Source of the DNA: Actinoplanes flavus
Lineage (GTDB): Bacteria > Actinomycetota > Actinomycetes > Mycobacteriales > Micromonosporaceae
Assembly: GCF_017592555.1 (NCBI RefSeq)
Contig: NZ_JAGFNS010000022.1
Location: 14,983 to 78,982 of the forward strand
DNA length: 64,000 nt
Direction of reading: 5' to 3'
Shown here: positions 1 to 8,886 of the stretch, piece after piece
Position numbering within the stretch: the first letter of the stretch is position 1
Layout of the letters: every line of letters begins with the position of its first letter
Translations under genes and position numbers: made by a program
Notes under the pieces: model-generated
The model's input: only the letters and a program-made list of their open reading frames with translations
The model's database searches: none
What the model was told of the DNA's origin: nothing

Positions 1-503
1 CCGGCCAACTCCTCGGCTTGGCCGGGGTCCCGGTACCCGCCCGCCCCGGTGTGGCGCGGCGCCGGCCGCGCCGCCACCGTATGCCATCGGCCGGATCGAC
101 GGGAGGCCTCCCGGACCACGAGATGCACCGGCAGCGGCGGTGGCGGGAACGGGCCGGCGCCCCACCGCACCCAGATCGCCAGCCGGCCGGCCGCCGCCTC
201 GGCGAGCAGCTTGTCGACGGTACGCTGCCGGTCCAGCCGGTCCACCTCGATCGCCACCGGCGGGCCGCCCGGGCGCGCGCAGGCCACGTCCAGCACCGAG
301 TTGCCCCGCAGCGGCGCGGGCAGCGGGAAGACGCTCGGCGCGCGCCGGTAGACCCGCCAGCCCCGGCCGGTGGCCCACTCGGCGACCGCGTCCACGATCC
401 GGGCGGTCGCCTCGGTCTCCGGCAGGTCGGCGAAGGTCACCCGGTCCAGCCAGTCGGCGAGCGACCGGGCGGTCGACGTGCCCTCGTCGGAAAAGCTCAC
501 CAC
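1..503 (-). CDS. Partial protein of unknown function, possible nuclease-like fold (cut by left window edge)
   Basis: An open frame on the minus strand runs without a stop from GTG at 503 (or GTG at 500) off the left edge, so at least 167 residues are missing their C-terminal end. It begins VSFSDEGTSTARSLADWLDR and continues with a segment reading VLDVACARPG, then AIEVDR, then TVDKLLAEAAAGRLAIWVRWG. The spacing of an Asp in a beta-strand followed by an ExD motif is loosely like PD-(D/E)xK nuclease-fold proteins, but this is only inference. It starts 17 bp after the stop of the EAL gene and is probably co-transcribed with it. There is no clear Shine-Dalgarno, so the start is uncertain. Confidence 0.55.
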   Translation of the reverse strand, partial: MVSFSDEGTSTARSLADWLDRVTFADLPETEATARIVDAVAEWATGRGWRVYRRAPSVFPLPAPLRGNSVLDVACARPGGPPVAIEVDRLDRQRTVDKLLAEAAAGRLAIWVRWGAGPFPPPPLPVHLVVREASRRSGRWHTVAARPAPRHTGAGGYRDPGQAEELA

Positions 504-520
504 CGTACGATATCGAGGGT

Positions 521-2797
521 TCAGGCGGCGATCTCCACGCGCTGGGCCGCGAGAAGCGCGGTGAGCTGCTCGGCCGGCATCGGCCGGCCCAGGTGGTAGC
601 CCTGGCCGACGGTGTAGCCCAGCCGGAGCAGCCGGTCCGCCTGCTCCTGGTTCTCGATGCCCTCGGCCACCGTGTCCAGGCCGAGCGCGCCGGCGAGCTG
701 GGCCACCGCGCGGGCCACCGCCTGCCGGGCGTCGGCGTCCGGGGTGCCCGGCTCGTCGAGCTCGATGCCGTCGACGAACGACTTGTCCAGCTTGACGATC
801 GCCGCCGGGAAGGCGCGCAGCAGGCTCAGCGACGACTCGCCGGTGCCGAAGTCGTCGAGCGCCAGCCGGACCCCGGAGTCGTGCAGCTCGTGCAGCACCC
901 GCAGGACGTGCTGGCCGCGCAGCACCGCCGACTCGGTCAGTTCCAGGACCAGCCGGTCGGCGGGCAGCCCGTGGTCGGCGAGCGCGGCCGCCACGTCGGC
1001 GGCGAAACCCGGGTCGTGCAGCTGGCGCACCGACACGTTGGGCGCCATCTTCCCGAGCGCGCCCGGACCGAACTCGGCCAGCCACGCGGCCGCCTGCCGG
1101 CACGCCTCCCGCAGCACCCAGCGGCCCAGCGGCACGATCAGCCCGGTACGTTCGGCGGCCGGGATGAACTCGGCCGGCGACACCACACCCCGCGTCGGGT
1201 GCTCCCAGCGGACCAGCGCCTCCACCCCGACGATCCGGCCGTCACCGAGACGCACGATCGGCTGGTAGTGCAGCCGGAACTCACCGGCGTGCAGGGCCCG
1301 GCGCAGGTCGCCGCCGAGCTGGGCGTGCGCCTGGGCGGGCCGTTCCATGCCGGCCGCGTACCGGATCCAGTTGGCCCGGCCACGCTGCTTGGCGGCGTAC
1401 AGGGCGGCGTCGGCCTGGCGCAGCAGGCCACCGGCGGCGGCGCCGCGCGGCCCGCTGGCCAGGCCCGCGCTGAACTGGACCAGCAGCCGCTGGTCGCTGA
1501 TCGGCACGGCGGTCGCCGCGGCCACCCGTTCGGCCACCGCCTCGCCGTCGGCCGGGCCCGGCAGCAGCACCGCGAACTCGTCGCCGGCCAGCCGGGCCAC
1601 CACCGACTCCGGCCCGGCCGCGCCGGACAGCACCGCCGCGAACGCGACCAGCAACCCGTCCCCGGCGTCCTGGCCGAGCGAGTCGTTGACCGCCTTGAAC
1701 TCGTCCAGGTCGGCGAGCATGACGGTGGCCGGCCCGGCGGCCAGCGCCTCCTCCAGCCGCTGCCGGAACAGGGCCCGGTTCGCCAGCCCGGTCAGCGGGT
1801 CGTGGGACGCCTGGTGCCGCAGCCGGGCCTCGGACTCCTGCCGCTCCCGCAGCAGCCGGGTGTTCTCCCGGAACGTCACGTACTGGCGGACCGCGACCAG
1901 GCCGGTGACCAGCACCGCCGCGGACACCACGAAGGCGCCCTCCCAGACGCCCGGCGCCCAGTGCGAGCGGCGGATCAGCACGTCGGCGACCGGCAGGTCG
2001 ACCGCCCCGATCGCCAGGTAGGGCAGCCACACGTTGGCCGGGCGGCCCGGACCGGCGGTGGCGGTCAGCTGACGGCGGGCGCCGATCGCGACCAGCATGC
2101 CGCAGACCGGCAGCACGAGAGCATGGCCGGGCAGGAGGCCGCGGTGGCCGCCGAGTGCCGTGAGCAGCGCGGCGACGGCCGCCACCAGTCCGATCATGGC
2201 GACCAGGCGCATGGCGGCCCGATCCACCGGACCACCCGCGATGTACGACACCTTGGTGATCGACCCGGCCGCGAACATGCACGCCAGCACCAGCAGCACC
2301 AGCGCCTGCTGGGACCACGACTCGGGCGCCGAGTACATCGGGGCGACCCCGAAGTGCCACAGCAGGGTGGCGCAGCCGAGGAAGGCGATGGTCCGGTCCA
2401 GCCACTGTTTGCCGCGCTCGTAGCCGGTGGTCACGCCGGTCGGGACCTGGCCCACGGCCCACATCGCGACCAGGACGCCGAACCCGATCAGGGCGGCGCC
2501 GGCCACCGGCATGGTGGGCAGTTCCGGGGCGGTCCAGAAGCCGGCCACGGTCTGCAGGCCGAAGCCGGCCACGAACAGGAAGCAGCTGATCTGCAGCAGT
2601 AGCCAGAAGCGGCGCCCGGCGGGAGCCATCGGCACGGTTCGCCGCAACGATCGCACGGACAGCCCGCCGAGTGTCATCGCCAACGGCACGAACAGGTAGC
2701 CGATCGCGGGGGTGCCGGGGCTCGACACCACCCATGCCGCGTACCAGAGGACGCCCAGCAGGCTGGTGAGGCCGGTGGCGATCACGTAGCGCCTCAT
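521..2797 (-). CDS. Membrane GGDEF-EAL protein, probable c-di-GMP phosphodiesterase
   Basis: A protein of 758 residues starting MRRYVIATGL, with an N-terminal half of hydrophobic membrane segments, then a GGDEF-type domain and a C-terminal EAL domain. The cyclase motif reads AGDEF rather than GGDEF and no RxxD inhibitory site precedes it, so cyclase activity is doubtful. The EAL domain keeps its catalytic set: VEALVRWEHP, NVSVRQL, ELTES, DDFGTG, VKLDKSF and AEGIE. It should hydrolyse c-di-GMP at the inner face of the membrane. The start ATG overlaps the stop of the upstream diguanylate cyclase gene (ATGA), so the two opposing enzymes are translated together. Confidence 0.9.
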   Translation of the reverse strand: MRRYVIATGLTSLLGVLWYAAWVVSSPGTPAIGYLFVPLAMTLGGLSVRSLRRTVPMAPAGRRFWLLLQISCFLFVAGFGLQTVAGFWTAPELPTMPVAGAALIGFGVLVAMWAVGQVPTGVTTGYERGKQWLDRTIAFLGCATLLWHFGVAPMYSAPESWSQQALVLLVLACMFAAGSITKVSYIAGGPVDRAAMRLVAMIGLVAAVAALLTALGGHRGLLPGHALVLPVCGMLVAIGARRQLTATAGPGRPANVWLPYLAIGAVDLPVADVLIRRSHWAPGVWEGAFVVSAAVLVTGLVAVRQYVTFRENTRLLRERQESEARLRHQASHDPLTGLANRALFRQRLEEALAAGPATVMLADLDEFKAVNDSLGQDAGDGLLVAFAAVLSGAAGPESVVARLAGDEFAVLLPGPADGEAVAERVAAATAVPISDQRLLVQFSAGLASGPRGAAAGGLLRQADAALYAAKQRGRANWIRYAAGMERPAQAHAQLGGDLRRALHAGEFRLHYQPIVRLGDGRIVGVEALVRWEHPTRGVVSPAEFIPAAERTGLIVPLGRWVLREACRQAAAWLAEFGPGALGKMAPNVSVRQLHDPGFAADVAAALADHGLPADRLVLELTESAVLRGQHVLRVLHELHDSGVRLALDDFGTGESSLSLLRAFPAAIVKLDKSFVDGIELDEPGTPDADARQAVARAVAQLAGALGLDTVAEGIENQEQADRLLRLGYTVGQGYHLGRPMPAEQLTALLAAQRVEIAA

Positions 2798-4617
2798 GAC
2801 GCGTACGCCCGCGTGCGCTGCTTCTCCTCGTACATCCGCAGGTCCGCGGCGTTGAGCAGCTGATCCGGGTCGGTGGACGGGCCGACGGCGAGGCCGATGC
2901 TGGCGCCCACCGGCAGCGGCCGCCCGGCGATCTCGGCCGGGCGCTCCAGAAGCACCCGCAGGGCGGCGGCGATCCGCTCGGCGCTCTCCGGGCCTCCGGC
3001 CAGCACCGCGAACTCGTCGCCACCCAGCCGCGCCGGCACGTCGTCCGGGCCGGTGCACTCGCGCAGACGGTCCGCCACGTGCCGCAGCACCGCGTCACCG
3101 GCGGCGTGCCCGTACGTGTCGTTGATCTGTTTGAAGCCGTCCAGATCGATCAGCAGCACCGCCGCGTCGCCGGACCGTTCGGTCACGGCCGCGGTGAACT
3201 GGCGCCGGTTCGCCAGGCCGGTCAGCTCGTCGTGGCCGGCCTGGTAGCGCAGCCGCTCGTGCAGTTCCCGGGACTCGGTCACGTCGCGCGCGTTGCACAC
3301 CACGCCCCCGATGCCGGGCTCGTGGGTGAGGTTCACCGCGACCACCTCCAGCCAGCGCCACGAGCCGTCGGCGTGGCGGTACCGCCCCTGGTAGGTCAAC
3401 TCGGCTCCCGGCGTCGAGTACAGCGCGGTCAGGTCGGCGTCCAGGGACGCCCGGTCGTCGTGGTGCAGGATGTCCAGCGAGCTGTGGCCCAGCGCCGCCG
3501 ACGCCGGCACGCCGAGCACCCGCTCGACCGCCGGGCTGACGTAGGTGAAACCGGCGTCCGGCGCCGCGATCGAGATGACCTCGGAGGAGTGCAGCAGCAG
3601 GGCGTTCAGCCGCTGCTCACGGTTGCGGATCTCGACCAGCAGGGAGTTGTTCTCGGCCAGCGCGAGAAGCTGCCGGCCGATCACCAGAGCGACGTTCACC
3701 AGCAGGCCGGCCAGCGCGCCCCAGGCGCTCAGCCCGAGTCCCGTGGTGACCAGCACGATCACCAGGGCGGCGGCGCAGAACACGGTCCCGGTGTACGGCA
3801 GCAGGCTGAACCGGCCGCGCAGGGCCCGTGCCAGCCAGCGCCGCCCGTCCAGGCCCTCGACGCCGCGCAGCAGCTGGATCCGCGGCCCGGCCAGGACCAT
3901 CAGCATCGGCGCGAGCGTCAGCGCCATCTGGCAGCCGGGGTCGCCGGCGCTGCCGCTGGGCGCCAGGATCCCGCCCACCGCCTGCACCACGGTGGCCACC
4001 ACGATCGGCACCGCGGCCGAACCGGTCAGCGGTGTCTCCCCGGTCAGGCCGGAACGCACCGTGACGAAGGCCGCGCAGAGCACCAGCCCACAGCCGAAGA
4101 TCGCGAGGACGTACGCCTCGGCACCGGCCTTCGGCAGGCCCGGGCGCGTCATCAGGCACCAGGCCACCGATATCGAGGCGGTGGTGACGATCGCGGTGTC
4201 CAGCAGAATCCGGATCCGCCGGCCGCGCAGCCGCCCGCGGGCCCGGCGGTGCAGCACCGCCACCGCGCCGACCAGGACGACGCCGGCCACGGCCGCCACC
4301 GCCTGCGCCGGGTGGAACACCAGGTGGTCGACGCCGCGGTCGGTCACCGTGCTGGAGAGCTGCACCAGGTCGCCGGCGAGGAAGATGAGCGCGGCGAGGG
4401 AGAGGGCGCGCCAGAACCGGTTCGCGTACGGCGGCAGGTCCAGGGATCGGTGCACCCGGCGAGCCGACCAGAACAGCAGCAGGTCCAGCATCGGGGCGAT
4501 CAGCCAGCCGGCGATCAGCTTGGTACGGGGGTCGCCGGGGCCCAGGATCAGCTCGCCCAGCACCAGCACGCCGCCCACGGTCAGAGCGATCAGCACGGGG
4601 TCGCGCCGCAACAGCAT
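2794..4617 (-). CDS. Membrane PAS-GGDEF diguanylate cyclase
   Basis: A 607-residue protein with about 320 residues of multi-spanning membrane sensor region, a PAS segment (about residues 335-450, with ITYVSPAVERVLG-like sequence FTYVSPAVERVLG) and a C-terminal GGDEF domain. The signature RLGGDEFAVLAGG and the substrate-binding FKQINDTYGHAAGD are intact, so it should make c-di-GMP from two GTP. No RxxD product-inhibition site lies five residues before GGDEF. It is the first gene of the operon that continues into the EAL protein with a 4-nt overlap. The pairing suggests one membrane complex that makes and removes the messenger in response to different signals. Confidence 0.9.
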   Translation of the reverse strand: MLLRRDPVLIALTVGGVLVLGELILGPGDPRTKLIAGWLIAPMLDLLLFWSARRVHRSLDLPPYANRFWRALSLAALIFLAGDLVQLSSTVTDRGVDHLVFHPAQAVAAVAGVVLVGAVAVLHRRARGRLRGRRIRILLDTAIVTTASISVAWCLMTRPGLPKAGAEAYVLAIFGCGLVLCAAFVTVRSGLTGETPLTGSAAVPIVVATVVQAVGGILAPSGSAGDPGCQMALTLAPMLMVLAGPRIQLLRGVEGLDGRRWLARALRGRFSLLPYTGTVFCAAALVIVLVTTGLGLSAWGALAGLLVNVALVIGRQLLALAENNSLLVEIRNREQRLNALLLHSSEVISIAAPDAGFTYVSPAVERVLGVPASAALGHSSLDILHHDDRASLDADLTALYSTPGAELTYQGRYRHADGSWRWLEVVAVNLTHEPGIGGVVCNARDVTESRELHERLRYQAGHDELTGLANRRQFTAAVTERSGDAAVLLIDLDGFKQINDTYGHAAGDAVLRHVADRLRECTGPDDVPARLGGDEFAVLAGGPESAERIAAALRVLLERPAEIAGRPLPVGASIGLAVGPSTDPDQLLNAADLRMYEEKQRTRAYAS

Positions 4618-4693
4618 TGCCTTCTCCCGTCAGTGCTCCGGTCCCGTACCGGTTGCCATCGGCGGCCGAGGGGCGGGTATTAGCTGAAGCCGG

Positions 4694-4740
4694 TGACCGG
4701 TACGCCCCGGCTTGTCATGGCGGGTGGGGCGTACCGGTCA
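4694..4740 (-). terminator. Strong hairpin after the secreted protein gene
   Basis: A 15-bp perfect inverted repeat, TGACCGGTACGCCCC paired with GGGGCGTACCGGTCA, with a 17-nt loop. It lies just past the stop of the 4749-5342 gene and before the start region of the cyclase gene on the same strand. There is no U tract, which is common for actinobacterial terminators. Confidence 0.65.
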
Positions 4741-4748
4741 GCGGGGTC

Positions 4749-5342
4749 TCACTCCTCGGGCGCCCCGGGGGTCTCCGGAGTCTCGGTGGGCGCCGTCTCG
4801 GTCGGCGTCGGCGTCGCGGTGGGCGACTCGGTCGGCGACGTGGTCGGCGCGACCGTCGGCGAGGTGGTCGGCGCCACCGTCGGCGACGTGGTCGGCTTCG
4901 GCTTCTTCACCGCCTTGCCGGACGCCTGGATCTTGCTGACCGTGTAGGCCTTGTCGGCGCGGGTCCCGGTGATCGACACCTTGTGCCCGGCGCCCAGCCC
5001 GGCCACCGTGACCTTCTTGCCGTTCAGGACGATCCGGGCGCTCGCCGGGACGGTCATCGTCACGGTCCTGCCGCGGACGTCCTTGGTGCCGCTCTTCGCG
5101 GTCACCGTGATCGTGCCGGCCGACGCGTCGACCGCGGTGATCGTGCCGGACGCCTGGAAGGCGACCTTCTTCACCGGCGCCTTGGTGGGCTTCGCCGGGG
5201 CGTGCTTCGTCTCCTTCGGCTTCTTGGCGGCCGACGCGGTGGCCGACGAGCCCTGGGCGTACGCGACCCCGCCGATACCGGCGGCGGGAACAGTGACGGC
5301 CGCGACCATGGCGACGGCGACTGCGGTACGGCGCATGCGCAT
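4749..5342 (-). CDS. Secreted protein with beta-rich core and Thr/Pro repeat tail
   Basis: A 197-residue protein starting MRMRRTAVAVAMVAAVTV with a Sec signal peptide ending near AYAQ. A Lys-rich linker leads to a beta-rich core (about residues 60-140) with FQASGTITAVDASAGTITVTA and GHKVSITGTRADKAYTVSKI, the pattern of DUF5666-like or OB-like small secreted domains. The C-terminal 55 residues are a low-complexity tail built on PTTSPTVA units, repeated as 24-nt direct repeats near 4830-4895. It has no sortase motif or membrane anchor. Function is unknown; it is a monocistronic gene followed by a strong hairpin. Confidence 0.75.
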   Translation of the reverse strand: MRMRRTAVAVAMVAAVTVPAAGIGGVAYAQGSSATASAAKKPKETKHAPAKPTKAPVKKVAFQASGTITAVDASAGTITVTAKSGTKDVRGRTVTMTVPASARIVLNGKKVTVAGLGAGHKVSITGTRADKAYTVSKIQASGKAVKKPKPTTSPTVAPTTSPTVAPTTSPTESPTATPTPTETAPTETPETPGAPEE

Positions 5343-5459
5343 CTGGTGAACTCCTCAGCTAGGGGGAGACACCACTGTGGGCAGCGCCGGGTTCAGATCG
5401 GTGAGCCGACCGGTTGCCGCACGGTTGCATCCGTTGGGCCCACGGCACACCGGCACGGG

Positions 5460-5488
5460 TTGACATGCCCGACCCACTGGGCGAATGT
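5460..5488 (+). promoter_or_regulatory. Promoter for the Ser/Thr kinase, predicted leaderless
   Basis: A perfect -35 TTGACA (5460-5465), 17-nt spacer and -10-like GAATGT (5483-5488) place transcription start at about 5495, the A of the kinase ATG. No Shine-Dalgarno is needed for this start. Confidence 0.55.
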
Positions 5489-5494
5489 CCTGGG

Positions 5495-6895
5495 ATGCAC
5501 GAAGTTTGGCCGGCCCCCGACACTCTCCTGGCCTCCCGGTACCGCCTGGTCACCCTCCTCGAGACGGGTGGCATGGCACAGGTCTGGCGAGCCGCCGATG
5601 AGCTGCTGGACCGTCCGGTCGCGGTCAAACTGCCGGCCGGCGACACCCGCGCCGCGCACCTGGCCTGGCGGGAGGCGCGGCTCGCGGCCCGGCTCTCGCA
5701 CCCGGGCATCGCGGCCGTCCACGACTACCGGGAGGCGGTCCGGCCGGACGGCTCGGTGGCGCCGTTCGTGGTGATGGAACTGCTCGACGGCGAGACCGTG
5801 GCGGCCCGGCTGTGCGACGCGGGCGGTCCCATGCCGTGGGGCGAGGCCGTGTCGATCGGCACCGCCGTCGCCGAGGCGCTGGCCGCCGCGCACGCCGCCG
5901 GGGTGGTGCACCGCGACATCAAGCCGGGCAACGTGATGCTGTGCCCCGGCGGGGTCAAACTCCTCGACTTCGGCATCAGCGCCGCCGCCGGCGAGCCCGA
6001 CGACGACGAGACGGGCGTCAGTTTCGGCACACCGGCGTACGCGGCCCCGGAACGGCTGGACGGCAAACCGGCCGAGCCGGCCACCGACCTGTACGGGCTG
6101 GGCGTGCTCCTCTTCGAGATGGTCACCGGGGAGCCGCCGTACGACGTCAACACGTGGGAGGAGCTGGCCCTCGCCCAGGCGAACGGCCCCACCCCCCTGC
6201 CCGAGGCACTCCCGGCCCGGCTGCGCGAGCTGATCCTGCGCTGCCTCGACGAGGACCCGCTGCGCCGCCCCACCGCCGCGCAGGCGCGCCGGGTCCTGTC
6301 CCGGCTGATCCCGTCCGCCCCGGCCCGGCTCACCATCCCGCTGCCCGGCCGGCCACCGACCGGTCTGGCCCGGGTGCTGCCCACCCCGGCCGCCCCGGAC
6401 CGTTCGCCGCTGCCGCGCCGGCTCGCCGTGGGCGCCGCCCTGGCGGTCATCGCGGTCGCCTTCATCGCCGTGATCAACGCGGTCGGCGACTCCCAGCGGG
6501 AGGCCGAGTTCGCCCAGCCGCCCAGCGGCGCGCCCACCACCACGGCGCCGGCCGAGTCCGAGTCCACGCCGCCTCCCGCGCCGCCGGCCACCACCTCGAC
6601 CACGACCTCGCCCAGCCCCGCCGCCACGCTGACGGTCGACGTGGCCCTCAGCCGGGTCCGCGCCGCCGTCGAACGAGGCGAGGACCGCGGCGAGATCCGC
6701 CCCGACGTGGCGCTCGACTTCATGAACCTGCTGCGCCTCATCGACCCGGACTCCGAAGCCGACAGCACCGACCAGGTCGACCAGCTCGCCCGCAAGGTCC
6801 GCGAGCGCCTCAACGAGGGCGGCATGACCGAAGCCCAGGCCGCCCTCCTCCAGCAGCGCCTGGCCGACCTCCGGGGCCTCCTGACAACCCCGTGA
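5495..6895 (+). CDS. Membrane-anchored Ser/Thr protein kinase
   Basis: A 466-residue Hanks-type kinase. The catalytic domain (about residues 17-275) has the glycine loop ETGGMAQV, Lys45 in VAVK, HRD at 139-141 (VVHRDIKPGN), DFG at 158-160 and APE at 184-186, so it should be active. A transmembrane helix lies at about 310-331, followed by an extracellular Pro/Thr/Ser-rich linker and a helical tail of about 95 residues. There are no PASTA repeats, unlike PknB. The ATG at 5495 is chosen because the promoter geometry predicts transcription starting on it; an in-frame ATG at 5414 would add 27 residues upstream of the conserved domain. Confidence 0.88.
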   Translation: MHEVWPAPDTLLASRYRLVTLLETGGMAQVWRAADELLDRPVAVKLPAGDTRAAHLAWREARLAARLSHPGIAAVHDYREAVRPDGSVAPFVVMELLDGETVAARLCDAGGPMPWGEAVSIGTAVAEALAAAHAAGVVHRDIKPGNVMLCPGGVKLLDFGISAAAGEPDDDETGVSFGTPAYAAPERLDGKPAEPATDLYGLGVLLFEMVTGEPPYDVNTWEELALAQANGPTPLPEALPARLRELILRCLDEDPLRRPTAAQARRVLSRLIPSAPARLTIPLPGRPPTGLARVLPTPAAPDRSPLPRRLAVGAALAVIAVAFIAVINAVGDSQREAEFAQPPSGAPTTTAPAESESTPPPAPPATTSTTTSPSPAATLTVDVALSRVRAAVERGEDRGEIRPDVALDFMNLLRLIDPDSEADSTDQVDQLARKVRERLNEGGMTEAQAALLQQRLADLRGLLTTP

Positions 6896-6979
6896 ACCCT
6901 TTCCGGTACGCGGGGAGTCAGTGGATGAGCCCCTCTGAGCAGGGTGCGCGACCGATCGCATAGCGTCGCCGGGCCGACG

Positions 6980-6993
6980 ACGACGATCGTCGT
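6980..6993. promoter_or_regulatory. 14-bp palindrome upstream of the GNAT gene
   Basis: ACGACGATCGTCGT is a perfect palindrome 25 bp before the ATG. A TAGCGT hexamer at 6961-6966 could be a -10 element, which would put the palindrome just downstream of the start of transcription, where a repressor could act. Confidence 0.3.
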
Positions 6994-7018
6994 AGGGCGA
7001 CCGGAGACGGGGACGACG

Positions 7019-7630
7019 ATGACGACAGAGCGGTTCACCGAGCTGACCACCGAGCGGCTGCGGCTGCGGCAGTGGCTCGCCGGCGACCTGGAGGCATGGG
7101 CGGCGATGAACGCCGACCCGCAGGTCCGCGAGTTCTGGCCGGACCTGCTCACCCGTGAGCAGGCTGCCGCCCACCTGGAGTACTTCCGCGACGAGTTGGC
7201 CCGGCGGGGCTGGGGATGGTGGGCGGTCGAGGTGGCCGCGACGGGAGAGTTCATCGGGATGGCCGGACTCGATCCGGTCGACGAGGAGGCCCCGGTGAGC
7301 GGCATCGAGGCGGGGTGGCGGCTGGCCCGCTCGGCGTGGGGCCACGGATATGCGACCGAGGCTGCCCGCGCCGTGCTGACGTACGGATTCCAGACTCTGC
7401 GGTTGCCGGAGATCCTGGCGATCTCGGTAGCCGGCAACGAGCGGTCCCGGGCACTGATGCGCCGCCTCGGCATGACCCACGATCCGGCCGAGGACTTCGA
7501 CGACGTGACCATGCCACCCGGACCGCTGCGGCACAGCGTCGTCTATCGGATCACCGCCGGTCCCTTCGCGGCGGGTGAGTCGTGCCTGCCGCCGCTGCCC
7601 GGCACCCGGACCGCCCACTCCCGGCCGTAG
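7019..7630 (+). CDS. GNAT family N-acetyltransferase (RimJ/RimL-like)
   Basis: A 203-residue acetyltransferase starting MTTERFTELTTERLRLRQW, the typical opening of the RimJ/RimL group that acetylates N-terminal or small-molecule amines with acetyl-CoA. Recognisable features are WWAVEVAATGEFIGMAGL, the acetyl-CoA loop SAWGHGYATEAARAVL and the late motif VAGNERSRALMRRLGM. The ATG at 7019 is preferred because a GGGG tract lies 6 nt upstream and the longer in-frame extension is not conserved-looking. Substrate is not predictable. It is convergent with the LacI gene that follows. Confidence 0.85.
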   Translation: MTTERFTELTTERLRLRQWLAGDLEAWAAMNADPQVREFWPDLLTREQAAAHLEYFRDELARRGWGWWAVEVAATGEFIGMAGLDPVDEEAPVSGIEAGWRLARSAWGHGYATEAARAVLTYGFQTLRLPEILAISVAGNERSRALMRRLGMTHDPAEDFDDVTMPPGPLRHSVVYRITAGPFAAGESCLPPLPGTRTAHSRP

Positions 7631-7698
7631 CGCTCTCGCGGCACCGAACCGCGACCACCGACCCGCCGCGACCGGCGGCACGTGCGGGGGTGGCCCGG

Positions 7699-8709
7699 CT
7701 AGGCGCTCCCGCGCAGGATCAGGCGGGTGGGGAGCACGGTCTCCCAGTCGGCCGACTCCTCGCCGTCGATCTTGGTGAGCAGCAGGCGGACCATCTCCTG
7801 GCCCATCTGCTCGATCGGCTGGTAGACGCTGGTCAGCGGCGGATCGGTGTGCCGGGCGATGACCGAGTCGTCGAAGCCGATCACCGCGACGTCCTGTGGG
7901 ACACGCCGCCCGGCCCGGCGCAGCACACGCAGCGCACCGGCCGCCATCATGTCGGACGCGGCGAAGACGGCGTCGATCTGCGGGTACTGGCTGAGCAGCC
8001 ACTCCATGGCGGTGGCGCCGCTGAGTTCGCCGAAGTCGCCGCGGGCGGCCGGGCCGTCGCCGACGACGTCGCGGTAGCCGTCGTAGCGGGCGATGCCCAC
8101 CGCCATGTCGAGCGGGCCGGTGATCGTGGCGATGCAGCGCCGCCCCTGGTCACGCAGATAGGCGACGGCGGCCCGGGCACCGCCGCGGTTGTCGGCGTCG
8201 ACGAAGCTGACCGGCTCGGGATGGAACGGCCGGCCGGCGCGGACGGTGGGCACGCCCCGCTCCTCGAGCAGGGCGGGCAGCGGGTCGTCACCGTGCAGCG
8301 ACAGCAGCAGGGCGCCGTCGACGTGCTGGCGGGTGAGGTAGCCCTCGAGCTGGCGCCGCTCCTCGGGCGCCTGCGCGATCATCAGGACCATCTGGAGGTT
8401 GCGCGCCACCAGCACCGACGAGATGGACTGCACGATGCGGCCGAAGAACGGCTCGGCGAAGAACCGCTCCCCGGACTCGAAGATCACCAGGGCGATCGAA
8501 TCGGTCCGCTGGGTGACGAGCGCACGGGCCGCGCGGTTCGGCACGTAGCCGAGCGCGTCGATGGCGTCCTGAACGGCCTGCCGCGCCTTCGGGCTGACCT
8601 GCGCCGACCCGTTGACGACCCGGGACACCGTCCCGCGGCCGACACCGGCCCGGGCAGCGACCTCCTCGAGGGTCGGCCGCCCGGTCGAGCGGCTCCGGTC
8701 CTCCCTCAT
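7699..8709 (-). CDS. LacI-family transcriptional regulator
   Basis: A 336-residue LacI/GalR regulator starting MREDRSRSTGRPTLEEVAARAGVG. The N-terminal helix-turn-helix (TLEEVAARAGVGRGTVSRVVNG) and hinge (YVPNRAARALVTQRT) are followed by a periplasmic-binding-protein-like effector domain with FDDSVIARHTDPPLTSVYQP near the end. AAAGGA lies about 10 nt before the ATG. It is divergent from a second LacI gene at 8887 across 177 bp. No sugar transporter or enzyme adjoins it, so its target is not visible here. Confidence 0.88.
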   Translation of the reverse strand: MREDRSRSTGRPTLEEVAARAGVGRGTVSRVVNGSAQVSPKARQAVQDAIDALGYVPNRAARALVTQRTDSIALVIFESGERFFAEPFFGRIVQSISSVLVARNLQMVLMIAQAPEERRQLEGYLTRQHVDGALLLSLHGDDPLPALLEERGVPTVRAGRPFHPEPVSFVDADNRGGARAAVAYLRDQGRRCIATITGPLDMAVGIARYDGYRDVVGDGPAARGDFGELSGATAMEWLLSQYPQIDAVFAASDMMAAGALRVLRRAGRRVPQDVAVIGFDDSVIARHTDPPLTSVYQPIEQMGQEMVRLLLTKIDGEESADWETVLPTRLILRGSA

Positions 8710-8821
8710 CCTTTGACCGTCCTTTCCGCCACCTGAGATGTGCACGATTCCAGGTGCGCCCTGATGAGGGTAGCCCCCCAACCGAAAGTTACGGGAACTG
8801 TCCCCACGACCGATCCGGAAC

Positions 8822-8833
8822 CGTCGATCGACG
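8822..8833. promoter_or_regulatory. Palindrome between divergent LacI genes
   Basis: CGTCGATCGACG is a perfect 12-bp palindrome with a central CG-AT-CG core, 54 bp before the second LacI gene. Size and symmetry fit a LacI-family operator, which would allow auto- or cross-regulation. Confidence 0.35.
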
Positions 8834-8874
8834 TCTTCGGCCGGGTCGTCGGCACAGCCGCCCCACCGGGCCGT

Positions 8875-8880
8875 TAACCT
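8875..8880 (+). promoter_or_regulatory. -10 element TAACCT for the 8887 LacI gene, predicted leaderless
   Basis: TAACCT is followed by exactly 6 nt and then the ATG, so transcription should begin on the start codon. A weak -35-like GGCACA lies 18 nt upstream. Confidence 0.45.
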
Positions 8881-8886
8881 GTCCGG

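Noticed and set aside
140..2602. Very long plus-strand frame opposite the EAL gene
   Set aside because: It is a GC-rich shadow, Arg/Pro/Gly-rich with no domain; the minus-strand EAL protein explains the region. The same reasoning removes similar frames opposite most genes here.
5477..5491. Identical 15-mer ACTGGGCGAATGTCC near 5477 and 56855
   Set aside because: One such match is expected by chance in 64 kb of GC-rich sequence, and the two occur in different positions relative to the starts.
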